The notes under the pieces are model-generated. The model was not told the DNA's origin, did no database searches, and saw nothing but the letters and a program-made list of their open reading frames with translations. Below, in pieces: positions 1 to 8,123 of a stretch of 59,840 nucleotides of DNA. Position 1 is the first letter of the stretch. Each line of letters opens with the position of its first letter. A program made the position numbers and the translations under genes. The stretch comes from Gammaproteobacteria bacterium (lineage in GTDB: Bacteria > Pseudomonadota > Gammaproteobacteria > Ga0077536), in the NCBI GenBank assembly GCA_024234975.1, contig JACKNH010000025.1, positions 1 through 59,840 of the forward strand. The letters run 5' to 3'.

Positions 1-1
1 C

Positions 2-436
2 GATCATTCGGCGCAGATGCTTGTGCAGGCCGCGCAACGCAATGCCCGTTCGATGACCGATGGCGTCACGAGTCTCACGCTTGGCAACGTGGATCGGTTG
101 CCGCCGTACGGCGCAGTGTTCGACAAGGTGTTGTCAGCCAATGTGATTCAGTTTCTGCCGGACAAGCTGGCAGTGTTTCGCGAGGTTTTCAACGTCATGC
201 GCGCAGGTGGCCGCGTGGCGACGACCTACCAGCCGCGGTCGGCGCATCGCAATCGATCTGCGGCCTTGAAGATGGCCGACGCAATCACGTGCGCCATGCA
301 GGCGGCAGGCTTCGTCGCCATCTGCACCCACGAACTCGATCTGAAACCCGTACCGGCGATATGTGTAATCGGCATGAAGGCGCCGGAGGCGGAAGTTACA
401 GCAACGCCAACTGTGAAAGGCACACACCATGAGTAG
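2..436 (+). CDS. Class I SAM-dependent methyltransferase (C-terminal part, cut by window start)
   Basis: The reading frame is already open at the first bases, so the N-terminus with the SAM-binding glycine loop lies outside the window. What remains looks like the second half of a Rossmann methyltransferase: an acidic/hydrophobic strand (VFDKVLSANVIQFLPD) typical of motif IV in UbiE/type-11 methyltransferases, then FREVFNVMRAGGRVATTYQP, the usual 'leader-RPGG' segment where the product is described as a report of the group. The substrate cannot be inferred. The stop codon overlaps the start of the following membrane protein gene by 8 bases, so the two are probably translationally coupled. Family confidence is moderate because the cofactor motif is missing from view. 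Confidence 0.6.
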   Translation, partial: DHSAQMLVQAAQRNARSMTDGVTSLTLGNVDRLPPYGAVFDKVLSANVIQFLPDKLAVFREVFNVMRAGGRVATTYQPRSAHRNRSAALKMADAITCAMQAAGFVAICTHELDLKPVPAICVIGMKAPEAEVTATPTVKGTHHE

Positions 437-887
437 CAAAAGACTCGCAATGATATCCGCATTGATGTTTGTGACCTGGGGGCTGCTGCACCTGGCAGGC
501 GGCGCGTTGATCCTCACCCGGTTGTCCGAGGGCGCCGACGCTGCTTACAGCATCTATGCAGGCGGTGAGGGTCTCTATCCGCCATTGGCGGGCTCGGTCC
601 TCGGTTACCTTGCGTACAGCTTTGCCTGGACAGGCTTGTTGGTGGCGGCCATCGGTGGCGCACTGGGGCGGCGCCACTCGCCGCCCGCGCTGGCGCTCTG
701 TACATTCGTTGGTGCTGTGACCGAGGTCGGCCTGGTGCTCTTCCTGGTATTGCCGGGATTCGTGAGCTGGGGCGAGGCGCTCGCCGGCATGATTATTTTC
801 GCGATCGCCATCGTGACTGGCGGCATCGCATGCAATCATTCGACGTCCGCCAGTGGTGTCCAGACGCAAACGGCTCTGCCCGGCTGA
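429..887 (+). CDS. Small integral membrane protein, unknown function
   Basis: A 152-residue protein with four predicted membrane helices: about residues 7-30 (ISALMFVTWGLLHLAGGALI), 52-75, 82-108 and 112-134. The polar C-terminus is short. I do not recognise a named family. The size and helix pattern resemble small DoxX-like or DUF-type inner-membrane proteins, but no diagnostic motif is visible. It starts inside the end of the methyltransferase gene, so it is likely the second gene of that operon. The following gene is on the other strand. Confidence 0.65.
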   Translation: MSSKRLAMISALMFVTWGLLHLAGGALILTRLSEGADAAYSIYAGGEGLYPPLAGSVLGYLAYSFAWTGLLVAAIGGALGRRHSPPALALCTFVGAVTEVGLVLFLVLPGFVSWGEALAGMIIFAIAIVTGGIACNHSTSASGVQTQTALPG

Positions 888-979
888 CAGGCCTTCAGTT
901 GCCATACCGCAGCGCGCGGCGAACCTGGCAAAAAAGAGTACCGTGACGGATGCGTGTCCGCCGCGGTACCGGATTTTGA

Positions 980-1801
980 TTACGCTGCCGCCGCGCCCTG
1001 ACGTCGCCAGCCGAATACAGACGCGACCGCGCTCCCCAGAAGCCAGATCGCCGGTGGAACCGGTACCGCGCTGACCATTTCAAACGTCAGCTCGGGGTTC
1101 ATCAGGTTGGCATCGACGCCTTCCTCAACCATCACCAGGCCGAATCCCGGCGCGTAGTACTTCACCTCCCGGACTGCAGGGTCCAGCGTAGTGCCTTCAA
1201 GCACTTTCAACACGCCGGAGAATTCACCGAAGCCGGTTGCGATATCGAGGTTCTCGGCGAGCGTGAATCCAGTGTCCAGTGCTTCATCCGCGGCAGCGAA
1301 CTCCTGAAAGTAGCTGAAGCCCGGCCCGGTGAACGCCGGCATGATCAAGCCGGGCAACGCGTCATTGACGCCACCCCGCCAACTGCTGTGCGTGTTGGTC
1401 TCCAGCAATTCGCCTTCGTCATCGTAGACGTAATTGGTGACGTCCTCTCCGAAGTACCAGACATTGCCCGCGGTGTCCTGCGCGTAGAAATCGTAGGTGA
1501 GTTCGACCAGCAGATCCTCTTCATAAGCCGCGTCGCGCATCACCGTGGTTTGAATGCCGAGAATCGATGGCCCCATCCCGCCATAACTGAACTCGAAGCT
1601 TTCCACCACCTCGCCATCGACCACCGCTTCGTAGCGACGGGTCTGCCCGGGAGTGACCGGAAACAGCGGGTTGTCGATCGCCGCGCCCGGGTCGAATGTC
1701 GCGGCACCGTAGTAAGGAAGCAGTGGCGCCGCCGTCAATGGTTGGCAGCAGGCTGCAGCGGCCAGCAGGCCGCCGACTGCTGTAAAGAGTTTTGTTCGCA
1801 T
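980..1801 (-). CDS. Secreted protein with VPxPA-type exosortase sorting tail
   Basis: A 273-residue protein with an N-terminal signal peptide (about residues 1-25, ending near TAA) and no recognised catalytic domain. The central part is beta-rich and acidic. The C-terminus carries the tripartite sorting tail: VPVPPAIWLLGSA (motif plus membrane helix) followed by a basic end (WRRQ). This matches the VPLPA/VPEID-type PEP-CTERM signals of known exosortase systems, so export, cleavage and release or surface anchoring are inferred. A ribosome site AGGGAG precedes the ATG at 1801. It is divergent from the response-regulator gene, and the shared 256-bp intergenic region holds phased TTAACC repeats. 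No exosortase gene is in the window. Confidence 0.75.
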   Translation of the reverse strand: MRTKLFTAVGGLLAAAACCQPLTAAPLLPYYGAATFDPGAAIDNPLFPVTPGQTRRYEAVVDGEVVESFEFSYGGMGPSILGIQTTVMRDAAYEEDLLVELTYDFYAQDTAGNVWYFGEDVTNYVYDDEGELLETNTHSSWRGGVNDALPGLIMPAFTGPGFSYFQEFAAADEALDTGFTLAENLDIATGFGEFSGVLKVLEGTTLDPAVREVKYYAPGFGLVMVEEGVDANLMNPELTFEMVSAVPVPPAIWLLGSAVASVFGWRRQGAAAA

Positions 1802-1906
1802 GATGTTCTTCTCCCTCTCAGTGAGTAGTGGTAATCCATTGCAGCCGCCACCATTGACGGTCGGGAGAAGTCTGCGGCGGTGTTGATTAACGCAAGGTAG
1901 GGCTCG

Positions 1907-1980
1907 GGTTAAGCAGAGGTTAGGGCTGGAACTTCAGTTGACGCTCTGTGAGTTAACCGATTCTTAACCTTTTTTAAACC
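1907..1980. promoter_or_regulatory. Phased TTAACC repeats, probable OmpR/PhoB-family binding array
   Basis: In the divergent region, three direct repeats read TTAACC (1953), TTAACC (1964) and TAAACC (1975), each 11 bp apart. Upstream are two copies in the opposite orientation, GGTTAA (1907) and GGTTAG (1918), also 11 bp apart. Tandem half-sites at one-helical-turn spacing are the known recognition pattern of OmpR/PhoB winged-helix regulators. The gene starting at 2058 encodes such a regulator, so autoregulation and control of the divergent VPVPPA-tail gene are inferred. A weak -10-like GATACT lies at 2002. Confidence 0.55.
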
Positions 1981-2057
1981 CTAATGACAACTGGACTGGC
2001 CGATACTCATTCGCTAAGTTCAGCGCAGATGCTTACGCGCGGCCGGGAGATAACATT

Positions 2058-2744
2058 GTGAATGTGGTGTTGGTGGAAGATGACTTCGATGTCGCGCGCA
2101 ACATCTGCGAGTACCTCGAAACCTCCGGTTGCGCGGTGGAGTGGGCGCCGGACGGATTGATCGGCCTGGAACGTATTACCGCCGGCAATTGTGATTTGCT
2201 CTTGCTGGACATCTCCCTGCCGCGACTTTCCGGCATTGAACTCTGCCATCGCGTCCGTCAATTGGGTAAAGCCGATCTGCCTATCATCATGATCACCGCG
2301 CGCGGCGAACTGCCGGACAAGTTGAATGCATTTGACGTTGGCGCCGACGATTACATCGTCAAGCCGTTTGCACTGGAAGAACTTGAGCGCCGTATCCGCG
2401 CGCTCACGCGGCGTACCGCGCGTCAATCACATGAAAACCTGCTGCGCGTGGAGGATCTTGAATTCGACGTCGCCACGCATACGGTGCGTCGTCGTGGCCT
2501 TACCCTGCCGATTACTTCCACGGGACGCCAGCTCCTCGAGCTTTTAATGCGCAATTCGCACCGCGTTGTCCGACGCGAGGAACTGGAGCAGCAGGTGTGG
2601 GGCGACGATGTGCCATCGTCGGATGTACTGAAGATACACATTCATACGCTGCGCGAAGCCATCGACAAGCCGTTCGACCGGCCGTTGATTTCCACTGTTC
2701 GTGGCGTTGGCTACCGAATCCATGACAACAATGACGCAGCCTGA
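2058..2744 (+). CDS. OmpR-family two-component response regulator
   Basis: The protein has 228 residues: a receiver domain (about 1-115) with the acidic pocket VEDD, phosphoacceptor Asp51 (LLLLDISLPR) and conserved Lys102 (DDYIVKPF), then a winged-helix DNA-binding domain (about 127-222) ending in the usual TVRGVGYRI. The start is a GTG at 2058; the nearest upstream ATG (2029) is out of frame. The sensor kinase gene begins inside its last codons, so the pair is one transcript. TTAACC repeats just upstream are the likely target. The signal sensed is unknown, and the residues do not place it as a specific named regulator such as PhoB or OmpR. Confidence 0.92.
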   Translation: MNVVLVEDDFDVARNICEYLETSGCAVEWAPDGLIGLERITAGNCDLLLLDISLPRLSGIELCHRVRQLGKADLPIIMITARGELPDKLNAFDVGADDYIVKPFALEELERRIRALTRRTARQSHENLLRVEDLEFDVATHTVRRRGLTLPITSTGRQLLELLMRNSHRVVRREELEQQVWGDDVPSSDVLKIHIHTLREAIDKPFDRPLISTVRGVGYRIHDNNDAA

Positions 2745-4005
2745 AAGTCTGCGCACCAGGCTCGTTCGTACCGGCATGCTGATCGGGCTGTCGGTGGTGG
2801 TCTGCTTTGGCGTGTTGATGCAGTATGCGCTGGATGCGGCACAGGACATCTGGCTGGACGCCCATCGGGCGGAAGATGTGCAGAGTTTCATCGCCCAGTA
2901 CCACGCTTACCCCGGCGTTTTGACGCTGCCGCGTTCGAATTTCCGCGTCTATGTTTCCTCAGTCGGCGATGTCAGCGGGTTGCCACCGGAACTGCGGTCA
3001 CTTGCGCCGGGCGAGGACGAAGTTGTCATCGACGATCGGATACATGCGCTTATCGTCATCGACGAGGCAGCCAACCGGTACTGGTTCCTGTTTGACGACA
3101 GCACGGTTGAATCCTACGAGCACTACATTCTCATCAGCATTGTCGGCGCCGGAATCGCATGCCTGTTGATCGCATGGCTGCTGACGCGGAAGCTGGCAAC
3201 CGACCTCAATCAACCGCTGGCGCTGCTGGCGCAACGCGCGCAGGGGATGGATCCCGGTCAGCGACCGGAACATTCATTGGCGACAGACGCCGGGGATGTT
3301 GCCGAGGTCCAGATGCTCGCAACGGCGCTGGATGCACACATTGAACGTATTCATGTGCTTCTCGAACGCGAGCGCGAGTTCTCCGGCGACGTGAGTCACG
3401 AGCTGCGAACGCCGGTAATGGGCATCCTGGGCGCCGCCGAAAATCTGGCCCGGCGACCGGGGCTGGCGGAAGCTGACCGCGAACTGATCACCAGGATCAC
3501 GCGGAATTGCACCGCGATTCGCGTGCTGATTGATGCCTTGCTGTCATTGGCGCGCGATAGCAGCGCGGCGGCGGAGATGCGTGAGCCGGTGTCGTTGTTG
3601 AACGTGGTCAACGAACAGATCGCCGCGCATTCAGCGATGGCGCAGATGCGTGGCATCACGCTGAATCTGAGCGGCGAATCAGAGCGGCCGATTCCCGCGG
3701 TCCGCGCGGTGGTGGATATCGTCGTTGCCAACCTGCTGGGCAACGCGGTCAAGCACACCACCGGGCCCGAGATCTCGGTGCATGTGGACGGCGATCGGTT
3801 GACGATCGCCGACCAGGGCCCCGGCATCGAGGACGACGCGCGCGACCGTGTTTTTGAACGTTTCGAACGTGGTAAGGGGCGGTGCACCGACGGTAACGGC
3901 ATCGGCCTGGCGCTGGTGCGTCGCTTCTGTGACCAGTTTGGCTGGCGGCTGGACATGGCACGAAACGAAGCACATGGCACAACCGTGTGCCTGCATTTTG
4001 TGTGA
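2722..4005 (+). CDS. Membrane sensor histidine kinase
   Basis: The chosen ATG at 2722 gives 427 residues; another ATG lies three codons later. A first membrane helix (about 17-36), a short periplasmic sensor region (about 37-130) and a second helix (about 135-155) are followed by a HAMP-like linker. Then come the HisKA dimerisation domain with phospho-His226 (DVSHELRTPVMG) and a HATPase domain with the N box (NLLGNAVKHT), G1 (DQGPGIEDD), F box (FERFERG) and G2 (GNGIGLAL). It overlaps the response regulator gene by 23 bp and is its cognate partner. The periplasmic region is only about 95 residues and matches no sensor family I recognise. Confidence 0.92.
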   Translation: MTTMTQPESLRTRLVRTGMLIGLSVVVCFGVLMQYALDAAQDIWLDAHRAEDVQSFIAQYHAYPGVLTLPRSNFRVYVSSVGDVSGLPPELRSLAPGEDEVVIDDRIHALIVIDEAANRYWFLFDDSTVESYEHYILISIVGAGIACLLIAWLLTRKLATDLNQPLALLAQRAQGMDPGQRPEHSLATDAGDVAEVQMLATALDAHIERIHVLLEREREFSGDVSHELRTPVMGILGAAENLARRPGLAEADRELITRITRNCTAIRVLIDALLSLARDSSAAAEMREPVSLLNVVNEQIAAHSAMAQMRGITLNLSGESERPIPAVRAVVDIVVANLLGNAVKHTTGPEISVHVDGDRLTIADQGPGIEDDARDRVFERFERGKGRCTDGNGIGLALVRRFCDQFGWRLDMARNEAHGTTVCLHFV

Positions 4006-4191
4006 GATTTATCGGTGGATTGCAGCTGCGAGCATCGCTGTAACCATCCTCACTCGCACCTTTAACGAAACTGACTGCGGACGGACGCACAACCGTCAAA
4101 TGCTTCTGGCAGGCTCAGCCCGGTCGTCGAATTGGCGATCCGAAGCCGAATTCCGCGAGCCAGAGTTGTGCTGTTTACCAGGGCGGAGATC

Positions 4192-5418
4192 ATGACAAGA
4201 AGTCCAAGGAAATCACCTGTCGACCTTGCGCTGCTGGTGTATGACCTGCGGGCCAGTGGCGTAGTGCGAAACCTGATTGCCCTCGCCGGTATGGCGGCGC
4301 GTCGTGGCCTGCAGGTTGAGATTTGGGTGATCCGCAATCGTGGCCACATGGCCGGTTCCGTACCCGACGGCGTAAGTGTGGTCGAGGTACCCAACCAGAC
4401 GATTTTCGTGCCGGGTCGTACGCTGGATCTTGTCGCGTCCGTTTTACCGCTGTCTTCATTCATCCGTACACGCCAACCGGGCGTACTGTTTTCCGCGGGA
4501 AACCAGATACATATGACGGCGTCGCTGGCGTTTGCGCTGGCCGGACGTCCGCCCGGCACACGTTTCGCGGGGCGCGCCAGCATCTCTGTTCTTGGCGCGC
4601 GCACGGGAGTGGACGATTCTCAACCGTCGCTGCTGACACGCTTGCTGCGTTCGGTGGACCGCTTGCAGTATCGCGGAATGCATTGTGTTGTCAGCGTGTC
4701 CGAAGAACTGCACGGGCAGCTGGAGCGTCAGCTGCTGATTGAACCGGAGCGTCTGTTGGTAATCCCCAATGGCGTCGACACGAAAACGATCAATCGCACG
4801 CGCGACATCGCGCCGCCGCACCCCTGGCTTGCCAGTGGACAGCCGCCGGTGGTGCTCGGCGTCGGTCGCCTGGTACGGCAGAAGAACTTTCCGTTGCTGC
4901 TGAAAGCGTTTGCCCGCGCACGCACGCGACGGCCCCTGCGGTTGATCATTCTCGGTCACGGTACTTTGCAAGCACGGCGATCGCTTGCAGCGCTGGCAGA
5001 CAGCCTGGGAATCGCCGCCGACGTTGCCCTGTGCGGGTTTCAACCGAATCCGGAACACTGGATGCGACACGCCGCGACGCTGGCTGTGTCGTCCCGTCGT
5101 GAAGGTTCCAGCAATGTCGTCCTCGAAGCGCTGGCATGTGGCTGCCCGGTGACCGCGGTGGCCTGTCCTACCGGGATAGTTGAGGTGCTCGGCAGCCGTT
5201 ACGGTACGGTGGTCAAGGACGACAACGCAGAGTCTCTCGCCGCAGGAATTCTGGCGACATTGGCAAACCCACCTGCACCTGCCGAGCTGATGTCGCGTGC
5301 GCGGCAGTACGATCGCCGCATGATGCTTGAGCGCTATGCCGGAGTGTTTGAAGCCCTGGTGCGCGGCGAGGATGTTGGCAAGATTGTGGTTGCAGATACC
5401 GCGCCATTGGCGGCGTAG
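4192..5418 (+). CDS. GT4-family glycosyltransferase
   Basis: A 408-residue GT-B retaining glycosyltransferase. Recognisable parts are an N-terminal acceptor domain opening with LALLVYDLRASGVVRNL, the inter-domain IPNGVD motif (VIPNGVDTKTIN), the donor-domain start VLGVGRLVRQKNFPLLLKAF, and the E-x7-E nucleotide-sugar signature (EGSSNVVLE followed by ALACGCPV). The start at 4192 is preceded by GGGCGGAG; an in-frame extension to 4132 lacks a ribosome site. A flippase gene follows 45 bp downstream, so the pair probably builds and exports a surface or extracellular glycan. The sugar specificity is not readable. The 186 bp before the gene hold nothing I can support. Confidence 0.88.
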   Translation: MTRSPRKSPVDLALLVYDLRASGVVRNLIALAGMAARRGLQVEIWVIRNRGHMAGSVPDGVSVVEVPNQTIFVPGRTLDLVASVLPLSSFIRTRQPGVLFSAGNQIHMTASLAFALAGRPPGTRFAGRASISVLGARTGVDDSQPSLLTRLLRSVDRLQYRGMHCVVSVSEELHGQLERQLLIEPERLLVIPNGVDTKTINRTRDIAPPHPWLASGQPPVVLGVGRLVRQKNFPLLLKAFARARTRRPLRLIILGHGTLQARRSLAALADSLGIAADVALCGFQPNPEHWMRHAATLAVSSRREGSSNVVLEALACGCPVTAVACPTGIVEVLGSRYGTVVKDDNAESLAAGILATLANPPAPAELMSRARQYDRRMMLERYAGVFEALVRGEDVGKIVVADTAPLAA

Positions 5419-5463
5419 TCCGCCGCGGCGAATTTCGGCGCGTATATCCCTATAATTGCGCGG

Positions 5464-6786
5464 ATGATCACCAAGGCGACCGGTGAGCGCGCGGCTGCGC
5501 ATTCAACCCGGCGGAATTTCGGTTACCTGCTGGCCGGCCGCATTGTCGCGGCATTGACCAACTTCGCCGTGCTGGCGATCCTCGCCCGCGAGCTTGGATC
5601 GGCCGCGCTGGGCATCCTGGTGTTGCTGCACAGTTATTCCATCGTGCTCAAGGAACTGGTCAGCTTCAAGCCCGAGGAAGCGGTCGTAAAATTCGGAGTG
5701 GCCTGCGTTGATTCAGGTGATCACCATCGACTGAAGCAATTGCTTCGCCGCTGTCTGCGTCTCGATGTGATCGCTGCATCAATCTCCTCGTTTGCTGTTA
5801 TTGCCCTGGCAGGGCCGGCGGGTCACATCGCCGGTTGGCAATCACAACATTTCGATATTGCCCTGGTGTTCGGTGGCGTATTGCTGTTGTCCGGAACGGG
5901 CACCGGCAAAGGCGTATTGCGGCTGAACGGTCACTATGCCGAGCTGGGGCTGGCGACCGCGCTGGGACCGTTGCTGAGGCTGCTGGCGACCGCGCTGGTT
6001 GTCATTCACGGCGGTGGCCTGTTCAACTTCGCTCTGGCCTGGGCAGCAGGAATGGCCATCGAATACCTGCTGATCAACGGGTTTGCCTGGCGCAGTTACC
6101 GGCGCACGCAACCACGCTCGGTTGCAAGCGAAGATGTTGAACAGAGGAGCCAGGAGTTCACGGGGCTCCGGCGTTTTCTCTGGGTGACCTACTGGCAGTC
6201 GAGCCTGGATTTGCTGCCGAGTCATCTGCCTGTTTTGATGATTGGTGGCATGCTCGGCAGTACCGATGCCGGCTTGTTTCGCATTGCCTGGGAAATCGCC
6301 CAGCTGTTGGCCAAGCCCGCCATGTTGCTCCGTTCTGCGGTATTACCGGATCTGGCCCGACTGTGGCGTGACGCAGACCCCGCGTTCATCAGGTTGTGCC
6401 TGAAATCCGCGGCGTTGGTCAGTGCGCCTGCGGTCGCTCTGGCGTTGGTCGTGCAATTCGCTGGCGCGCCGTTGGTGGACTTGATCCTGGGGCAGGGCTA
6501 CGAGGCCATGGTGCCGCTGCTGGCGTTGCTTGCCATGGCGGCGGCGGTGGAGGTGGCATCGGCGACACTGCGACCGGCGGGTTACGTGTCCAACACCTCC
6601 GACGCGATGTTGTGGATTCAGGTAGGCGCGACCGTTGTGTATTTCGTGGCGTTCATATTTCTCACAAGGCTGACCGGCCTCAGCGGCCCCGGATGGGCGG
6701 CATTGCTCAGTCGATCATTGGAAGGTCTGCTCGCGTTGTGGGTGATGGTTATCGCGTGGCTGAATCACCGGAGACGGCCGTGTTGA
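5464..6786 (+). CDS. Wzx-like oligosaccharide/polysaccharide flippase (MOP superfamily)
   Basis: A 440-residue polytopic membrane protein with about 12 hydrophobic helices throughout and the layout of the polysaccharide transporter branch of the MOP exporter superfamily: an N-terminal FGYLLAGRIVAALTNFAVLA helix, a central cytoplasmic stretch near residues 205-230, and paired helices to the end. It presumably flips lipid-linked glycan across the inner membrane, working with the glycosyltransferase just upstream. A TATAAT hexamer (5451-5456) sits only 7 bp before the ATG and no ribosome site is evident, so either the gene is read through from the glycosyltransferase or it has a leaderless transcript. 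The exact substrate is unknown. Confidence 0.85.
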   Translation: MITKATGERAAAHSTRRNFGYLLAGRIVAALTNFAVLAILARELGSAALGILVLLHSYSIVLKELVSFKPEEAVVKFGVACVDSGDHHRLKQLLRRCLRLDVIAASISSFAVIALAGPAGHIAGWQSQHFDIALVFGGVLLLSGTGTGKGVLRLNGHYAELGLATALGPLLRLLATALVVIHGGGLFNFALAWAAGMAIEYLLINGFAWRSYRRTQPRSVASEDVEQRSQEFTGLRRFLWVTYWQSSLDLLPSHLPVLMIGGMLGSTDAGLFRIAWEIAQLLAKPAMLLRSAVLPDLARLWRDADPAFIRLCLKSAALVSAPAVALALVVQFAGAPLVDLILGQGYEAMVPLLALLAMAAAVEVASATLRPAGYVSNTSDAMLWIQVGATVVYFVAFIFLTRLTGLSGPGWAALLSRSLEGLLALWVMVIAWLNHRRRPC

Positions 6787-6797
6787 GCGTGACGCCA

Positions 6798-7168
6798 CTA
6801 CTCGTCGGATAACTCGTAGAACGAAAGCGTGGTTTCCGGTGAACCCTTGATGTAGACGCTGCAATCACCCCAGGACACAGGGACATTGAACGTCTTGCCG
6901 ACCGGGATGTCATTGAACCGGCCCGTACGGCGTTCGCAACGGACGTCGAGTAACTCAAGTTGCCCTTGCACGTCTTCGATAGTGAAAGAGCGACGCATCA
7001 GGTCATGGACCCAGTAGCCGTGTTCGCTGACTTCGCCGACCGTCTTCAGTGTGGCGTTGCCGTCACGGTAGCCCACCATCTGGTCGTACGCCGACTGCAA
7101 GCCGTTCAATGCGGCCTGGTGGTTATCTGCACGCTTGGCGAGAGAGTGGATTGCATCAGAGCTTGCAT
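6798..7168 (-). pseudogene. Small unknown gene, apparently frame-disrupted near its start
   Basis: A strong ribosome site (AAAGGA, 5-nt spacing) and an ATG at 7168 open a frame that stops after 20 codons at 7106. A second frame, open from about 7303 to the stop at 6798, has no ATG but looks like real protein, including a cysteine-bearing C-terminal part (LDVRCERRTG ... SWGDCSVYIKG). The two frames join smoothly if one CT unit is removed from a CTCTCTC run (plus-strand 7140-7146), giving a roughly 122-residue protein beginning MQALMQSTLAKRADNHQAAL. This could be a true mutation, a phase-variable tract or an assembly error. The family is unknown. Confidence 0.4.
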
Positions 7169-7519
7169 GGAATTCCTTTCCGGGTATGGATTGGCGACTG
7201 ACCGGCCGTTGGCTGGACGAAGCGTGCGAAACACCGCTTGCGCACCGAACCGGTCGTTGCCGGGCAGGTAATGATTCAACATGCGGTACATGCCGGCAAT
7301 ATCAGGTTCAACGGATTGTCAGCTTATCCATGGTGCGCCGCACACCACAGACTGGCAGAGCCTTCGTGCTGGGTACGGACTATCCGCGCTGGTCGTCTCG
7401 TTGCGAAGAACTGCGGGCCACCGGGTCTGTGCTGTAAACCGCAGGGCGATCCCGCGAACGGCATCCCCCCAGCCATGTCCGGTATACTTCGTTGCCATCA
7501 CAACCTGGAGGACCACCCC
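7169..7519. other. Intergenic stretch of about 350 bp, candidate -10 only
   Basis: Short open frames here lack ribosome sites and do not resemble known proteins. The only signal I can support is a TATACT hexamer at 7483-7488, about 31 bp before the ATG of the SnoaL-like gene. No good -35 box is 16-18 bp upstream. A similar GGTATACT string precedes the VPLPA-tail gene (30836-30841). Confidence 0.35.
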
Positions 7520-8050
7520 ATGAGAATTTTCGATGTCGCCGCCGCGCTGCTTGCGGTTTCGCTGGTTTCCCCGGCGTTTGCCCAGACCCCGCTGGTTCCG
7601 GCGCCCGTCGAACAGCACGCGATGATGTTGCACAGTGACGACCCGGTGCTGGCTGCGAACAAGAAGCTGGTTTACGACATGTACCGTACCGTGCTGCAGG
7701 CCGGCCAGTGGAGCCGCGCCAGGGAGTTCATCGCCGAAGGTTACATCCAGCACAATCCCAATGTTGTCAGTGGTCGCGCGGCATTGGAGGAATACATCCG
7801 CAATTCACGGCCGGCGGTTGAGGTGGAAGACACAATCAAGTTGCCGCTGATTTCAATCATCGCCGAGCGCGATCGCGTGGCGTTGAATTTCGTCAAACCG
7901 GAAAAGGATGAAGACGGCAACACGTATTACACCACCTGGTACGACATGTTCCGGATTGAGAACGGCAAAATCATCGAACATTGGGACCCGGCATTGAAAA
8001 CGCCGGCGATGCTGACGTTCAATCCGAATTCCACCCGCATGAAGCAATAA
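7520..8050 (+). CDS. Exported SnoaL-like / NTF2-fold protein
   Basis: The ATG at 7520 follows CTGGAGG, giving 176 residues; longer in-frame extensions have no ribosome site. Residues 1-21 form a signal peptide ending AFAQ. The mature part resembles SnoaL-like polyketide-cyclase/NTF2-fold proteins: NKKLVYDMYRTVLQAGQWSRA, then YIQHNPNVVSGRAALEEYI, and a C-terminal half with WYDMFRIENGKIIEHWDP, a hallmark of the family. Members bind small molecules in a cone-shaped pocket; some are isomerases or dehydratases and many have unknown roles. Its location would be the periplasm. The neighbours do not suggest a substrate. Confidence 0.8.
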   Translation: MRIFDVAAALLAVSLVSPAFAQTPLVPAPVEQHAMMLHSDDPVLAANKKLVYDMYRTVLQAGQWSRAREFIAEGYIQHNPNVVSGRAALEEYIRNSRPAVEVEDTIKLPLISIIAERDRVALNFVKPEKDEDGNTYYTTWYDMFRIENGKIIEHWDPALKTPAMLTFNPNSTRMKQ

Positions 8051-8083
8051 GCGCCAGTACCGGATATCTCCTCTACTGTCTCT

Positions 8084-8123
8084 CGCCGACGCCCGCTACC
8101 CCTTCAGGTTTCGGGCGTCGGCG
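8084..8123. terminator. Long hairpin between convergent genes
   Basis: The arms CGCCGACGCCCG (8084-8095) and CGGGCGTCGGCG (8112-8123) are perfectly complementary over 12 bp with a 16-nt loop. The hairpin lies between the ends of the SnoaL-like gene and the antiporter gene and includes the antiporter's last codons. There is no clear T-tract on either strand, so intrinsic termination is uncertain. Confidence 0.35.
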
